Shown here: positions 1 to 12,789 of the stretch, piece by piece
How the letters are laid out: each line of letters opens with the position of its first letter
How positions within the stretch are numbered: position 1 is the first letter of the stretch
NCBI GenBank assembly: GCA_013399855.1
Contig: VXAY01002192.1
Span: 2,470,564-2,534,563 of the forward strand
Length of the DNA stretch: 64,000 nt
Origin: Oxyruncus cristatus
Taxonomy: Eukaryota; Chordata; Aves; Passeriformes; Cotingidae
Direction of reading: 5' to 3'
Position numbers and translations under genes: made by a program
Notes under the pieces: generated by a model
Seen by the model: only the letters and a program-made list of their open reading frames with translations
What the model was told of the DNA's origin: nothing
The model's database searches: none

Positions 1-53
1 GAGGAGAGGAGAGGAGAGGAGAGGAGAGGAGAGGAGAGGAGAGGAGAGGAGAG
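1..53. repeat. (GAGGA)n pentanucleotide microsatellite
   Basis: About ten uninterrupted copies of the 5-bp unit GAGGA run from the window edge to base 53. The array probably continues outside the window. It directly abuts a CR1 fragment. Confidence 0.95.
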
Positions 54-402
54 TCCAGCGAGACCTCATTCTGGGTGTCTAGTGCTGAAAGGGGGCTAAT
101 GAAAAAGGGAGAGAGACTTTTTACATGTGCAAATAGTGATACGACTAGGAAGAACAGTCTTAAACTAAAAGAGGAAAGATTTAGATTAGATATTAGGAAG
201 AAATTCTTTACTGTGAGGATGGTGAAGTGCTGGCACAGGTTGCTCAGAGCAACTGTGGCTGCCCCATCCCTGGAGGTGTTCAAGACCAGGTTGGATGTGG
301 CTCTAAGCAGCCTGGTCTAGTGAAAGGTGTCCCTGGCAGGGGGGTTGAAACTAAGTAGTCTTTGAGGTCTCTTCCAACACAACTCATTCTATTGTTCTAT
401 GA
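54..402 (+). mobile_element. CR1 LINE 3' fragment
   Basis: This is the 3' end of a CR1 non-LTR retrotransposon in sense orientation. Typical CR1 blocks are present in order: the AAACTAAAAGAGGAAAGATTT-like segment, a stretch like 'ggaagaaattctttact', 'catccctggaggtgttcaag', 'ggttggatgtgg' and a degenerate 'attctattgttctatga' tail. The remains of the reading frame are visible around 75-320 but are only the end of ORF2, severely 5' truncated. It is moderately diverged and so not recent. Confidence 0.93.
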
Positions 403-3400
403 AGACATGTCTGTGCTTCATAATGCTATTCCAGATAGAGACGCATAATACTGAATGAGTTTACTTGGGTTTCAGCAAGAGGAGAGTCATGCTTATGCAT
501 TCCTGGGTCCAGATTTATTTAATTCCTGGTCCAACAGCTTCCTACATGCAAAATATTTAAAAGTTCATGACCTTGCATTCTGCAATGCAGTTTGTTACAC
601 GATCTTTTCTCATTATTTTCTCTCCAGCCTTTTCTGAAGCAATACTTTACTAACTTCTCAAATGATTAGCATCTAATTGCAAAAGCATTGGCTAATCACT
701 TAACTGAATTTAGACACTGGAGTAGCCCTCTACATTTCATGTAGCTACACTGTCTTGCCAGTGTAGGCAGTTGAAACAAACAGGTATTTTTAATTTTTTA
801 TCTCAACCTGAACATCTAAACCACTTGATATTTAATGTCAGCCCTGAAGGCCCTATTTTTTCCCCCTGTCTATAAAGGGAACCTTGAGTGGCAAGCTCAG
901 ATGCAGATGTCCTAAATTAGGTTACATGAAAAGCACCCTGTAGTTTTCAGACTGGCAAGAAAATACCTAATTGTAAAAATGGCAGTCCTGGTGCTCAAAT
1001 CTGTGGGATCTACACCACCGACCCAGTTGCTTCACTGTTGAATTTGCATTAATTTAGATTATATTTCATCTTCAGCAGACATAATGTATTTGAGAACACA
1101 TAGTGAGATCCAGTCCATGTGCCATCATTTGAGTCTAATAATCTCTTAATCAGTACTCTGGTTTTAATCTTAACTTTTAGATAAATTCAGTAAGAAATGG
1201 ATAATAGGTCGAATGCAGATTTACCTCTTGGACCTACAGCATGTTATTTCAGAAGTTTAGGTGGAAGTAATTGTACTTAATCTTTATTGTGAAGAAATTG
1301 CCATTACTGCAAATCATTTTACACTCTCTTTGTAACTGGGGAGATACCACCACATGGCAACATATCTTTTCTACCTTAGAGTCTTGGGGGAATCACCACC
1401 TAGATGAGTCTCTCTCACATTGGACATTTAACTTTTAAATTACAGAAGTGAGGTGATAATTAGCTAAACATTGAAAGGGCATGGGGTTTAGAGCTCATTT
1501 GCTTATTACCAGGATGATCCCTTTTGGACAAAATATCTTAAGAAAGCTGTTTTAATGTCATATTGTATTCTAGATTCTTTGTCTTTGCAAAACAGATAGT
1601 AATTTATGATCCTTAACTCTGATGCCATTTCAAACTAGTGATAGACTAATAAGTGTTTTATCCCATTTAATTTAATACGAGCAGTAGTATAATTGAGATT
1701 CTGCTGTTTCTCTTGAGAAATTATTTTACGACCTACGTGAGTTGTTTATATGTGGGTTAATGTATACACATAATTTGTGTGTGTATGTGCACCTACACAC
1801 ACACACACACACACACAATGTTAAATCTACTTTATTTACTGCCAAATTTCATGTGTTAAATAATTTATTCTCTTTTTTACAAATTTTTTTTTTTTATGTG
1901 ATTACTTACCTGCTTCATAGTTGTACTTTAGGCAGCTGGGTAATTTGGGGATTTTTTAGAATTCCTATGTATTGGACTCTTTCACCAATTTGTTGGTGTT
2001 TAGGACATCTGAGCTATTTCATAGATGCTTATTGGGACATTGAACTGTTTTATAGATATTAAATCAGCTTTCTTGCCTCATGTTGAGTCTATTCTAAATT
2101 TCTATCCATAGTCGAAATGGAATTTGAATGTAGGAGTTTTATGAAGGCCTACTGAAGTGTAATTTTTAATGTCTACCTGTGTTTACAGATAAGAATACCT
2201 CCTATATAAAATTGTATAAATGTGCATAACTATGATATACAATAATACACACGATAATTTCATACAGGTATAAAACCAATATAATATGTAATTGGTCAAT
2301 CTTCTACATGAGAACAATGCTGATCAGTTTACAAGATACTTTAGAATAAATGCCTGCAGTCTTTCTCATGTTAAAGTTGACCATGTTAAGACTGAGCCAA
2401 GCAGGAGCCAGAAGTTATCTCATTTTGAAATTGTTCAGCGTGAACCTCAAGAAGAAGTTCAATGTTCTGAAAATTTTTTTTTCCCCATAAGGCTTTTATT
2501 GAAAAGAAATTGCTGTTCATATTCTTGAAAAAAGAACATTAAATTCTTCCTCTATTTATGGACCCACTAGACCTTGTGTAATTTCTTTTTCCTCCACTCA
2601 TTTTTTTTTCCCCTAAGACTGGGAAAAAACATTTAGAAGGGAGATTCTGTTCAAAATAATTAAGTGATCTCTATTCACACCATAAATATTACTGAAATTC
2701 CATACCTCTTTCAAACTAGCAACACCTGAATAGATTAAAATAGATTAGAAAGAATAATTGCTGCATTTAAAAGCAAACTGCTTATTAAATCAACATAGTG
2801 TAGCAGTTGTTTTAGCAGGCAGTCAGTGTGGAAACCATTTACCAGTTGCTAGGATGTCTCATTTATCGTGTTGACCTTCAGCTGTATCAAATCACTACAT
2901 GCTGGGAAGTAGTGGAGAGGAATAGCCTACCTGCCTGTACACTCTGCCTGCTTCCTGGGGCTTGCTGAAGACAGACACAGTGCTCTTGCAATATACAGTA
3001 GTGCCAGGAAACCCCAGGACCACAGGAAAATATACTCCCATTGGAAAATAAACTCCTGTCCAGCCCACTCAACAGGATGAGCAGAGCTGAGTGGAGATGA
3101 ATGGACATTTCATCCCTGTGTTTGCCTACTTTACTACGCTTCCTTTTTTCCAGTGTTTTTCTTGTCTGTGGAGAAGATTTTTGTAAGTAAATAAATGTGT
3201 ATAAATTAACACTGTAGCTACACTGTGACTTCGTGGTATCAGAAAGCATTTTCTACATGAAAATACATGAACAGAGGGCTGCTGTTTTTTCAAGATAAGG
3301 CAGTGGTTTGTTTTTTTTTTTTTTTAATATAATAACCTGTTGTCTGGTTGCTTTAAAGAAATAAAACCAAAGAATTATAGACTGTGTTTATGTTGTATAA

Positions 3401-5280
3401 CCAGTATTCTACACTGTTCCCTTCCTGAAAATGAAACATATTTAATTTATTTTTATTTATTTTGTATTTGATTTTAACAGGTAGAGGATTGCTCATATTA
3501 GTGGTCATATAGCAAATTTTATCATCACTCACATTCCTTAAGGTATCCTGGTATTAATTTTTCCTAGACTTTGGAGTCTTGCATGCTAAAAAATTAAAAT
3601 ATGCATTTTGATCTACAGTACTTTATATGTTATTATAATTAGAGAATCTCATCCATACTAAGATAACTTGAAACAATGCTAAGAGAAAAGTGCCATCCAC
3701 TATATTTAAAACTGATTTGGATAAAACATTTTAGATTCATTTGGTTTCACCTTGCAAATACTGCACAAGAGGTCAAAGTGTTATCATTGACAGACAATTA
3801 CAAATTATTTTAAATTGTACTTTCACAGGTAAAATACTTGAATATTGATTATCAGCCATTTAGAGTATTTCATCATTGTAACCTACAGTTTCCTCAAATA
3901 CTATCAACATTATTGTTGCTTTTGTGATTCTCTCTTAAGTGAGTTTCAGCTGTCACTCTTATTTACATCATTCATCTTTTAGTCATAATTTTTAATATAG
4001 AAGATAATTTATTCACGATAAGCCATAATCTACTCCTAATGTTTCCATATTAAATGCATGAAAAAATGCACTTTACTGAATGTATGTGGTTTACACCCAG
4101 CTTTTACACCCATGACTGATACCCTGTATTAGATCAGGATAGTGAGGGAGAAAAAAAAAGAAAAATAATATATCTATTAATTAAAATGTGCCTAGTCTGT
4201 TACAGCATAAGCAATACATTTGATTTCTTAGTATTTAAGTCTTGCTTCATGGCTAGCAAATGTGCTATAATCACAGTAAATTAAAGAATTCAGAAAATAT
4301 TTATTTTTGCTAATATATACTAACAGAGGAACGCATGTCGAGGAGAGCTTTAGGCATGGACTGCCTAAGTGAATAATTGGGAGAAGAAAATTTGGTAAGA
4401 AATATGACTTCTTCAATTGTAATCCTATTACAGGAAACAGTTTCTGAAGTCCAAGTAAGACATTTTAATTTTGAAGAATTTATGGGATGTTAATATGTTC
4501 TGAAAGCTCCCTCTGAAACATTTGCCATGGAGTAATGTGCTCTTCAAATTCCAGTCAATTGCTCTGAAAGTCAAAACTTTCTATCATTTGAACAAGGTGT
4601 ACCATTATGCTATTTTCTCTGCTGAAAGATCAGCATTTCTTTTTTTTTTTTTTAATCACTGGAGAGACACATTTTTGAAAACATTTCAAAGAGGAATAAT
4701 CAAAAAAGTAAGGAAGAACTCATAAAAATCTTTAACAAATGTAAAGAGGGATGGATATTGAACTTGTAGAATGGGCATTAATTTTGTAAGACCAGTGATT
4801 TACTATTTCATTAGTATTTAGGCTTGACTACCTTTTGTTAGTAGCACACTTTAGCATACAGTATCTTCTGAATATGTAAAAAACCAGCACATTTTATAAA
4901 CATTAATAACAATCTGAAATACATACCTAATTTTAAAAAAAAAACCAAAAGGGTAAAAATGATCATACTGGATCAGTCGACATTTGTTCTGTATACAGAT
5001 GGCACAGTATATTGTCTCTAACACTGACCAGTAGCTGATGTTTAGAGAAGCTGTAAAAGAAATTATGCAAATATAAAATAATTCACTTAGTACCTTCTAG
5101 CTTCTGAAAATCAATATTTGCAATTTTTTTGAATCCCAGTTTGCAGTCAGGGCATTGTGCTTCATACTTTATGGAAGCATCTTTCTTGAATTTACCTTAA
5201 TTAGTGTTTAAACCTTTCATGCCTTTGAGCCTCATTGCTACATGCTACCATGAGCTCCACAATTTAATTATATATGAAAA
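403..5280. other. Non-coding upstream tract, no gene seen
   Basis: AT-rich sequence without a supportable exon. It holds a (CA)n run at about 1796-1817 and T/A homopolymer runs near 1886, 2590, 3310, 4640 and 4935. The longest open frame (2887-3249, minus, 120 codons) has no recognisable domain and no splice or codon support. I treat it as chance. Confidence 0.6.
1796..1817. repeat. (CA)n dinucleotide microsatellite
   Basis: A clean run of about eleven AC/CA units, preceded by a short GT-rich stretch. It is a likely length-polymorphic marker. Confidence 0.9.
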
Positions 5281-6790
5281 GTACTATATTTTGTTTGTAC
5301 TAAGTTCCTGGAACAATAATTTTAGTGATATGTCCCAGTTCTTGTCCTGCAAAGAATACCCTATTTGACACATCTAAAAACTATCTGGAAAGGGGAAATC
5401 ATAGCAAGTTTGGTGATGATATTGACTAATTTAGAGTAGTAAAAATGAGAACCACGTGTGAAGAACTGTAGAAAGACCTTGTGAGATGGTGCAATAAACT
5501 GGCACTTGAAATTTCATTTGGAGTAATGTAAACTGCTGCAGAGGAGAAAAAGTAGTTCTCGCTTCACATTTAAAATGATGGGCTCTGGAGTGACCCTTAC
5601 TGCAGAGGAGCCAAGCTCCTCGAGTTATGATAGATGGCTCAGTGAAAATGTCAGTGATCACCAGCAGTCAAGAAACCAAGACAAAAATTATTGAGAAATA
5701 AGTAAACTCAAAATCCAATGATATTAATATGCTGCTGTTTAAATATGTGAAGCACCTGTGGCTTGACCATTATACGCACTTCTGATCCCTCATCTTAAAG
5801 AGGATATGGTAGAATTTAAAAAGGCTTGGAGAACGGCACCAAGGGTGATCAAAAGTGTGGAATTTCTTCTATAGTGGGATCGACCAAATAAGGCTCTTCT
5901 TCAATCTGTAAATAGATGCCTGACCAGGATATGATAGACGGCTGAAAACATGAATAGCATTTCAAGGGTGTGTAGGGATTGAGTGTTCACTCTGTGTTTC
6001 AACACAAGGCAGTAATACATTAAAGCCGAGCACTGCTTCCAAGTAAATAAAAAGGGATTGTTCTTAACATTATTGAGGTGAAGCTGTGCAATTCTTTGCT
6101 CCTACATTATGTGGATGCTAAAAGTTTATGTGGAATTACAGCAAAACTGGAAAGAAATCATAAAATCATAGAATGGTTTGGTCTGGAAGGGACCGAAGAT
6201 CATCTAGATACACTCCACCTACCATGAGCAGGGGCACCTTCCACTAGACAAGGTTGCTCAAAGACTCATCCAACCTGGCTATCCAGTAGGAATAGTCATC
6301 CAGAACTTCTCTGGGCAACCTGTTCCAGTGCCTCACCCCATCAAAGTGAGGAATTTGAAAATGTAAACGTGCCCTCTTTCAGTTTAAAGCCATTCCCTTT
6401 GTCCTATCACTATTTGCCTTTGTGAAAAATCCCTCTCCAGCTCTCTTGTAGACTTCCTCCAGATACTCAAACGCTGGAACAAGGTAACCCTGGAGCCTTC
6501 TCTTCTCCAGGTTGAATAACCCCAACTCTCTATTTCTATCTCTACATCTCTACTGAGTATAGAAAATAAATCTATGGAAATCCTGACTATTTAGTCACTA
6601 TTAGACAGTGACCAAACTAGAAGTGGTTGCAAACTGAGATTTCTTAGAACATGCACATGCTTTATCCCAGTCTGACCCTCTCAACATATGCCTGAGTTTT
6701 TTGTTGCTGTCAGGATGCTGGGCTGGACTGACCTGGGTAAGATCCAATATGACCACCCTTCAGCTGCTATGAATACTCCTTTTCTTACTT
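5281..6790 (+). mobile_element. Ancient amniote CR1 copy, split by a younger CR1
   Basis: A highly decayed CR1 of an old amniote subfamily in + orientation. In order it shows CR1-like blocks resembling 'agcaagtttg..gatga', 'aaaatgatgggctct', 'ggcaccaagggtgatcaaaa', 'gatatgatagacggctgaaaacatgaatag' and 'gatgctaaaagttta'. After an interruption it continues with 'aaaataaatctatggaaatcc' and 'caggatgctgggctggac' near 6714. The interruption (6156 to about 6541) is a separate younger CR1 in the opposite orientation. Assignment is by recall of the CR1 consensus; exact ends are approximate. Confidence 0.72.
6156..6541 (-). mobile_element. CR1 LINE 3' fragment, antisense, nested
   Basis: The + strand starts with 'aatcataaaatcatagaatgg', the reverse complement of a CR1 3' tail. 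It goes on through 'gaagggaccgaagatcatc', 'cttctctgggcaacctgttcc' and 'cttctcttctccaggttgaa', the standard CR1 order read backwards. It sits inside the ancient CR1 at 5281-6790 and so is the later insertion. Confidence 0.92.
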
Positions 6791-8499
6791 CCAGTTTTAT
6801 ACTACCAAAGACTTTATAGACTCATATCTTGTTCACCATTAGCGATCTTTCTTCAGTTGAAAGTCCCAGTACATATTTTGTTTTCATCTGAAAGTTCTAT
6901 TACATTGATCATCATTGTTGCTTTTTCTACATTTTCCAATTCTGTTAATTTAGGGGTTTTTTTCAGGCGGGATGACTGAGTGCCACTCACTGTTAGAGGT
7001 TTGGACATACTGTGGATTACAGAAATAAAATTTTCCCAATCATTTATTACTTTTTCTCATTTTTTCACTGCTTGTGGATGTTGAATTACTGTTTTCAAGA
7101 TTTTCTGTAGATTCCACCATATTTTTTTATAAAGTAGTAGTAGCTAGTAAATATATACTAAATGTACTTGTACAGAGAGGGTTATATGTTTTTACATATT
7201 AACTCTGATTTATCAATAATGAAATTGATCTGTAGTAGTATTATGCAGTCATTTAGTATTGCAGGATGATTCTGAGATTCTTTGCAACCAACTATCACTT
7301 TGAGGAATTCCAGTAACTGTGATCTTTCTTACATAGTAAGTAATTCATGAGTATGTCAAACAGCATCATTCTCAGAACAAGTTTTTCAGAAATAAAAAGA
7401 GAACTAATAAAGGCTTTGTCAAGATCATCAGTTTGTTTTCATATGAAGTTTGATGCTCAAAGGTAAACACACTACTCAGAAGTGCACTTCAGTTTTTTAT
7501 ATTCTGCTTCAAAACGCACTTTCATCTTGCACACAATTTTCATCCGCTCTTGCCAGTGGAACAGGAATTATAATCTGGATAATTTTAAGAAGCTAGGTGG
7601 GAAGTGACTGAACAAGACTTCAGAATTCCCCTGATAAGAGAACTAGAAGACCTTATTATTTTTCTTTTTCTGATACATCCCGTAAGTATCATGAAATGAT
7701 GCATCATGCACTTTTTCCAAATAGCTCTGTGTGAAAGTTCAGGGACCCAAATGATTAACCTGCACCCCTCTTATTGCTTTAAGACAGTAGAGTGTCTGTG
7801 TTAGTTGTCCTTTTCTCATACGGGAACTGAGATGCGGTGGATATAGAGAAAATTACCGTGTGGAATTTCCTCAGTTGTCCTACGGATATTTTGCACTGTC
7901 ATTATATGCTTTGGAGGAATGTTCTGTGGGTGCAGCTCACACTTAGCTTTTATACTGCAGACCTGCCAACATAAACTGTACTTCTGTGAGTTTCTGCAAT
8001 GCTTTATCACCTCTTCAATGCCTCCACTTGTCTGAGAAGCTGCTTGAGCAGGTAAGCCCTGCAACTTCCGCAATACACCCCGTTAGCAATGGCAGAAGGG
8101 GTGCTGTGTTTTTTGTTAACCCGCCTTATTTCCAAGGATATAAAAAACTACTGATAAGGAGATATGGCTTATACTTTGCTTTACTATTTTGCTCTGAAAC
8201 AACTTCTTTAGCTGTGAACATTACTCAAGAGGAACATAGAAAGTGCAGATATTTTGTGTCTTCATGACGTGCTTAGAGAAGAAAGTTGTTTTTTAAATGT
8301 AGCCTGTTATTCAAAAATAACTTTTAATCTGAAATATATTACTCTATAAGACTAAATGAAGCTCTGTGTGTGTTACTGATTAACTACACATGGTTTAGTT
8401 AGTCCTTATGTGACCAGCATAGAGACTAAAAGAAGACAGCAACAGTGGAAAAGGGAAGATGGGTTGCTTAAAATTTAGTGCTGTAACTAGCTTTTTGTA
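6791..8499. other. Non-coding tract, nothing recognised
   Basis: AT-rich unique sequence. Overlapping short open frames on both strands near 7816-8267 have no recognisable product. I see no RNA gene or repeat. Confidence 0.5.
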
Positions 8500-8690
8500 G
8501 CAAGCACTCCAGAGGCACTGGGGAATCTCTAACCTTGGAGATATTCAGAGCTTGACTAGAAAAGCCCCAAGCAGCCTGATCAAGGATTGAAGTTAGATGT
8601 AACTTGAAAGCTGGTTCTGCTCTAAGCAGAGAGGTCCAGATGATCTCTAGAGGTCCCTTCCAAACTAAATTTTTTTTCAGTGACTCTATA
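8500..8690 (+). mobile_element. CR1 LINE 3' end fragment
   Basis: A short decayed CR1 tail with 'aaccttggagatattcagagc', 'ccaagcagcctgatcaagg', 'ctctagaggtcccttccaa' and a degenerate terminal 'gactctata'. Only about 190 bp of the 3' end remains. Confidence 0.85.
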
Positions 8691-9582
8691 AAGAAACGTG
8701 TATATTCTATGCAGTATCTAGATTAGAAGTAAAACAGGATTAGGGATCATATGGACTGAGTTAATTGCCCTGCTAGAATGAAAAGAAGAACACTGCATCT
8801 GAGTGCCTTTGGATGTGTGTGACCTGAATTCAGCAGCACTGCAGATTTTCAACAAAGAGGTTTTGAACTGTCTGGCAGGCAGAATTATTTTCACTGCCCT
8901 TTATGAAGAAGATGGATAGTAACAGATAAAATTTGATACAGATTCTTTGTATCTCTGGTTTTAGTGCTCTGTATACAAATGGCCTTTTTAGCTGCTTCTG
9001 TTTTGGAATTAAGCTGCAAACAAGGTATTTCATCTGGAAAATGAGAACATCTTTGAGGTTGTACAGGGACATAATATGCAGAGAATGATATGGTGACAGC
9101 AATGGAGTGGTATGATCAAGCAGTGTATCAGGTGATAGGAAGAGAATGTGTCCAAAATATCAAGTCCAATAAACAGCAGTTTTTATTCAAAGTGACAGCT
9201 GTCAAATGTGTAGGATAAGGCAGTCAAGCAATGACTTCATTGCAGTGGACAAAATAGAGGGGTCATGGAGCAGTATGATTCACCCCACAGTTAAATAAGT
9301 TTGTCTTATATTCTTAAATGCCTCTTAACCCTCTTCTTTTCATATCCCTCAAAAGAACTCCCTTTGAAAGCAACAGAAGAGTCTATTACCAATGGAAATC
9401 AGAGCTGGTCATTGTAGTAGTCAGGCATCAGCAACAAACCAGTGCAGGGAAAAGATGGTGTGGGTCCCTTTCCCAAAAGGTAAAGAGGAGCCTTTGTCTT
9501 GTACTTCCCTGTTACTCTCAGCTTTAGACACAATGCCTTCTCGATCTCTCCCAGTGAATCTTCACACGTTTTGCATTATAAG
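8691..9582. other. Non-coding tract, nothing recognised
   Basis: Unique sequence between two CR1 pieces. The open frames at 8830-9102 (minus) and 9318-9604 (plus) are short and show no domain. Confidence 0.5.
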
Positions 9583-9877
9583 TACTACATTTTGGTTGTA
9601 TTAAGCTTCTTGGAACAGTAATTTTAGTTATATTTCCCAGTTCTAGTCCTGAAAAGAATTAGACAAAAATGATCTGGAAAGGGGAATGCATAGCAAGGTG
9701 ACTGAGTTTGCTGACAATATTGACTCATTTAGAGTAGTAAAAAGGAGAAACACATGTGAAGAACTGTAGAAAGACCTTGTGAGATGCAGCAATAAATTGA
9801 CAGTTGAAATTCAATTGGAATAATGTAAAATGCTGCAGAGGGGAAAATATAGTCCTAGCTTCACATTTAAAATCATG
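9583..9877 (+). mobile_element. Ancient CR1 fragment, direct repeat of 5281-5580
   Basis: Aligned by eye, this matches 5281-5580 at roughly 85-90% identity with a few small indels. Shared blocks include 'atttagagtagtaaaaa', 'tgtgaagaactgtagaaag' and 'cttcacatttaaaat'. It is the same ancient CR1 family and orientation, or a local duplicate of that copy. Confidence 0.75.
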
Positions 9878-12780
9878 TTTTACATAATTTTAAAACCCCT
9901 TTATTTTACAGCAATATTTTTCTTTCAATTTAGCTCTGTATGAGGCTACAAGAGAAAAAAAATTATTTATAGAAAAGTTTCCTTCTTCTATGAGACCTAC
10001 TTTGTGTTGGTCATAAAAGAGTTTATAAAGGCAGAAACAAAGAGAAAAATAGGTGGAAATATTAAAAGATTAGCATCTCAAGAAATGCTATTGAGCCGTT
10101 AGAAAACTTGTATTAAATAGCGTTTAGAGAGTCTGTGATTTTCGGGACTGTTTTATTCCAGGCCCAGATTTGAAAGACCTAACATAACACTGAATCACTC
10201 CAGGACTGTTTCTTGCCTACACCTGGAAGTTGATCATAATACAGAGTACATTCTGCACAATGTTTTTAATTTCTTAATCAGTATGAATAGTCTGCTGGGA
10301 ATATGGAATTAACACATGCAGTGCATACAAAGAAACCTTAGCTTCCTTTTGATTTAAAGTACATTGGGTAAAGTTTAAATTCTGTTTTTGTTATACCAGA
10401 TAAAATATTTATTACCAACAAATAAGCTTATCCGTATTAGTTATTGGGGACAATAAGGAATACTCTGGAACAAAGGGAAGGATTGAAGTTTTTATTAAAG
10501 CTCTTTCAAAATTACATGGTTACATAGAAACTATGTACATTAGGGCTGCAGATGAAGAAGTTGTGATAGGAAGTATTGAAAGTATTTTCACACTCTTTTT
10601 TTTATGGATGCTTTTAATGATGACGTGGTTTTGTGACATGTATCAGTAAAATGACCAAAAAGGTAATTGGAAAAATACAGTTTCATAAGGTTAATGACCA
10701 ATATCCTGTTCATAAGCCTAGTATCAAAATGAACCTTTTCCTAGTAAATTCTCTTTGGAATATTAATTATGACCTTTGATGAATCAATGTTACAAGGTGA
10801 GCTACCTTCAGAGCGGAAATTTTAGCATTACAGTGCATGATACAAACATGATGGATTACAGCATTCCTTCAGCCTTGAAATTTCACGTTCTGAAAAGGCA
10901 GTTTTCTTGCAATGAATTCTAAGGACAAGGCTACAGTCATTAAGCTGGCACAGCTAAATTGAGACAAAGGACCTGAGCCAAATAGCACCGTTTCACTTGA
11001 CAAATCAAGATTGTCAGATTTTAGTGTCTTACTGATCATACTGAGTAGCATAATTGGTTTTGGTGCTGTCCTAGCTGATATTTAACTTAATTTAACAAAA
11101 TTTATCCCTGACCTTTCTTTTTAAATATTTTGCAATGATTTCTTTTCTAGTTTTCAACAAAAAGGAAAAAAAATAAGAAGGAGAATGAGAATTTGTTGCT
11201 GCATCAGTACCCAAAACTTCTTTGATGAATTTGTCGAGAAACTGCTCTACAACCCACTTAATCAACTTGAAAACATAGTATAATAAGTTACATACCTGAT
11301 AGCTATGATGGAGATGCAACTAATTCGCAGAAAGTAAGTTTGAAATTAGCAAAATTCTACAATGAAACCATATTTTTTACATCCTATTAAAATATTTTTG
11401 AACTGAAGAGTGGGGAAAGCAAGTATGTGGTTTTTTCTACTCCATCACCAAAAATATGCTATATTCAATTTGTACTATCAGTAAACAAATTGTATGAATA
11501 AATCTTTTTCATGAGTTGCAAATTGGAAAGTGCAGAGCATGCAGGATATGCTCCAGTGGAATTCTGTCAGTTTATGCTGGATACCGGAGTTATATACAGC
11601 AAAGTACACCATGGATGTGGAACAGCTGGATCGGGATTAATAAACAATCTTCATTTATGGCTGTGTAGATGCAAGAAAAAGCAGTATGCTTTATTTTTCA
11701 TGTAATTTTAGTTGGTTTAACTGGTCAAATACTTGAGTAATTTTAAAGTGACTTCTATTTACTTGCAACCCACCAAGTGTATTAAAGGACTGTGTGAGGG
11801 CAGACGAGGGGGGAATATTCTGTTCAGAATATGTTAAAAACAGTGGTGAAGCCTACAGCATTTGCACTTCAAAAAAATACAATACTTTGCTGCAGAATTA
11901 CTTCCTAGATGCTATTCCAGCACAGAGGGGTAGCAAACATAAGTGCCATGGTGAATCTTTCTTACAAGCCTTAAAATCCTATTTCTAGCTCATATGTTGA
12001 CCTTCATTCCATATGGTATTTTACATATTTTAAGAGTTGGATGTAATCTCATTGATTTCACTTTTTATTGGTTGCTTAAAAATAAATAGGAACTGTATCT
12101 TGTTAACTGAAGTTTGATTCAATTAATAGTATTTTTAAAGTATTAGAAGTATTTATTTAGCCAGCTTTGCTTATAAAAGCAGAAATATTGAAGAGAAAGC
12201 TATTTTAAGGCTCAGTTCTATATAATTCCTGTGTGTAGCATTCACTAGTGGGAACAATGGATCTGTTGGGCTTCAGTGGATTTGTTCACTGTAGTATGGA
12301 TGACAAACCTTAAAAAAAAAATACATCTTTGCAACAACTGGCCCTCAGGATGTTTCTATTTTTATAGCCCGTCCATAACAGTATTACAATAACCTGCTGG
12401 TATAGTGCAAACTTTGAAACCTTTTGGGCATTTCAGCGGTTGGAGAGGAAATGTCTGTTTCAAAGGCATGGAGCTGTATGGATACCCGTTATTTTGGGAA
12501 TAAAGTTCTTGGCTGGATCAGCGCTTGCTACTGTGAAAAGGAAGATGAGGGAAGCAATGTGTGTTAAAGCAGATTGTTAGAGCAGGGGGCATGTGAAAGC
12601 AACACAGACACAACCTTTTGCTCATTCAGGATCTCATACTTTTGGAATTACGGAGTTTGGGAAAAAAACCCACAAACCGCTAGTGGAAATAATGGGCAAC
12701 AGGATGCTTGGACTCTACCCTATGACATGCTTTGCTTGGGAAACAGATAAAGGATTTTCCAACCAAACTGCAGCCTCTTG
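9878..12780. other. Non-coding upstream tract
   Basis: AT-rich sequence with no supportable exon on either strand. Base composition rises toward the CpG island at the right end. I looked on the minus strand for the N-terminal coding exon of VSNL1, the expected divergent neighbour, and did not see it. Confidence 0.5.
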
Positions 12781-12789
12781 GCACCTAAA

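Noticed and set aside
2887..3249. 120-codon minus-strand open frame
   Set aside because: No recognisable domain, no splice context, and its length is within chance for a window this size.
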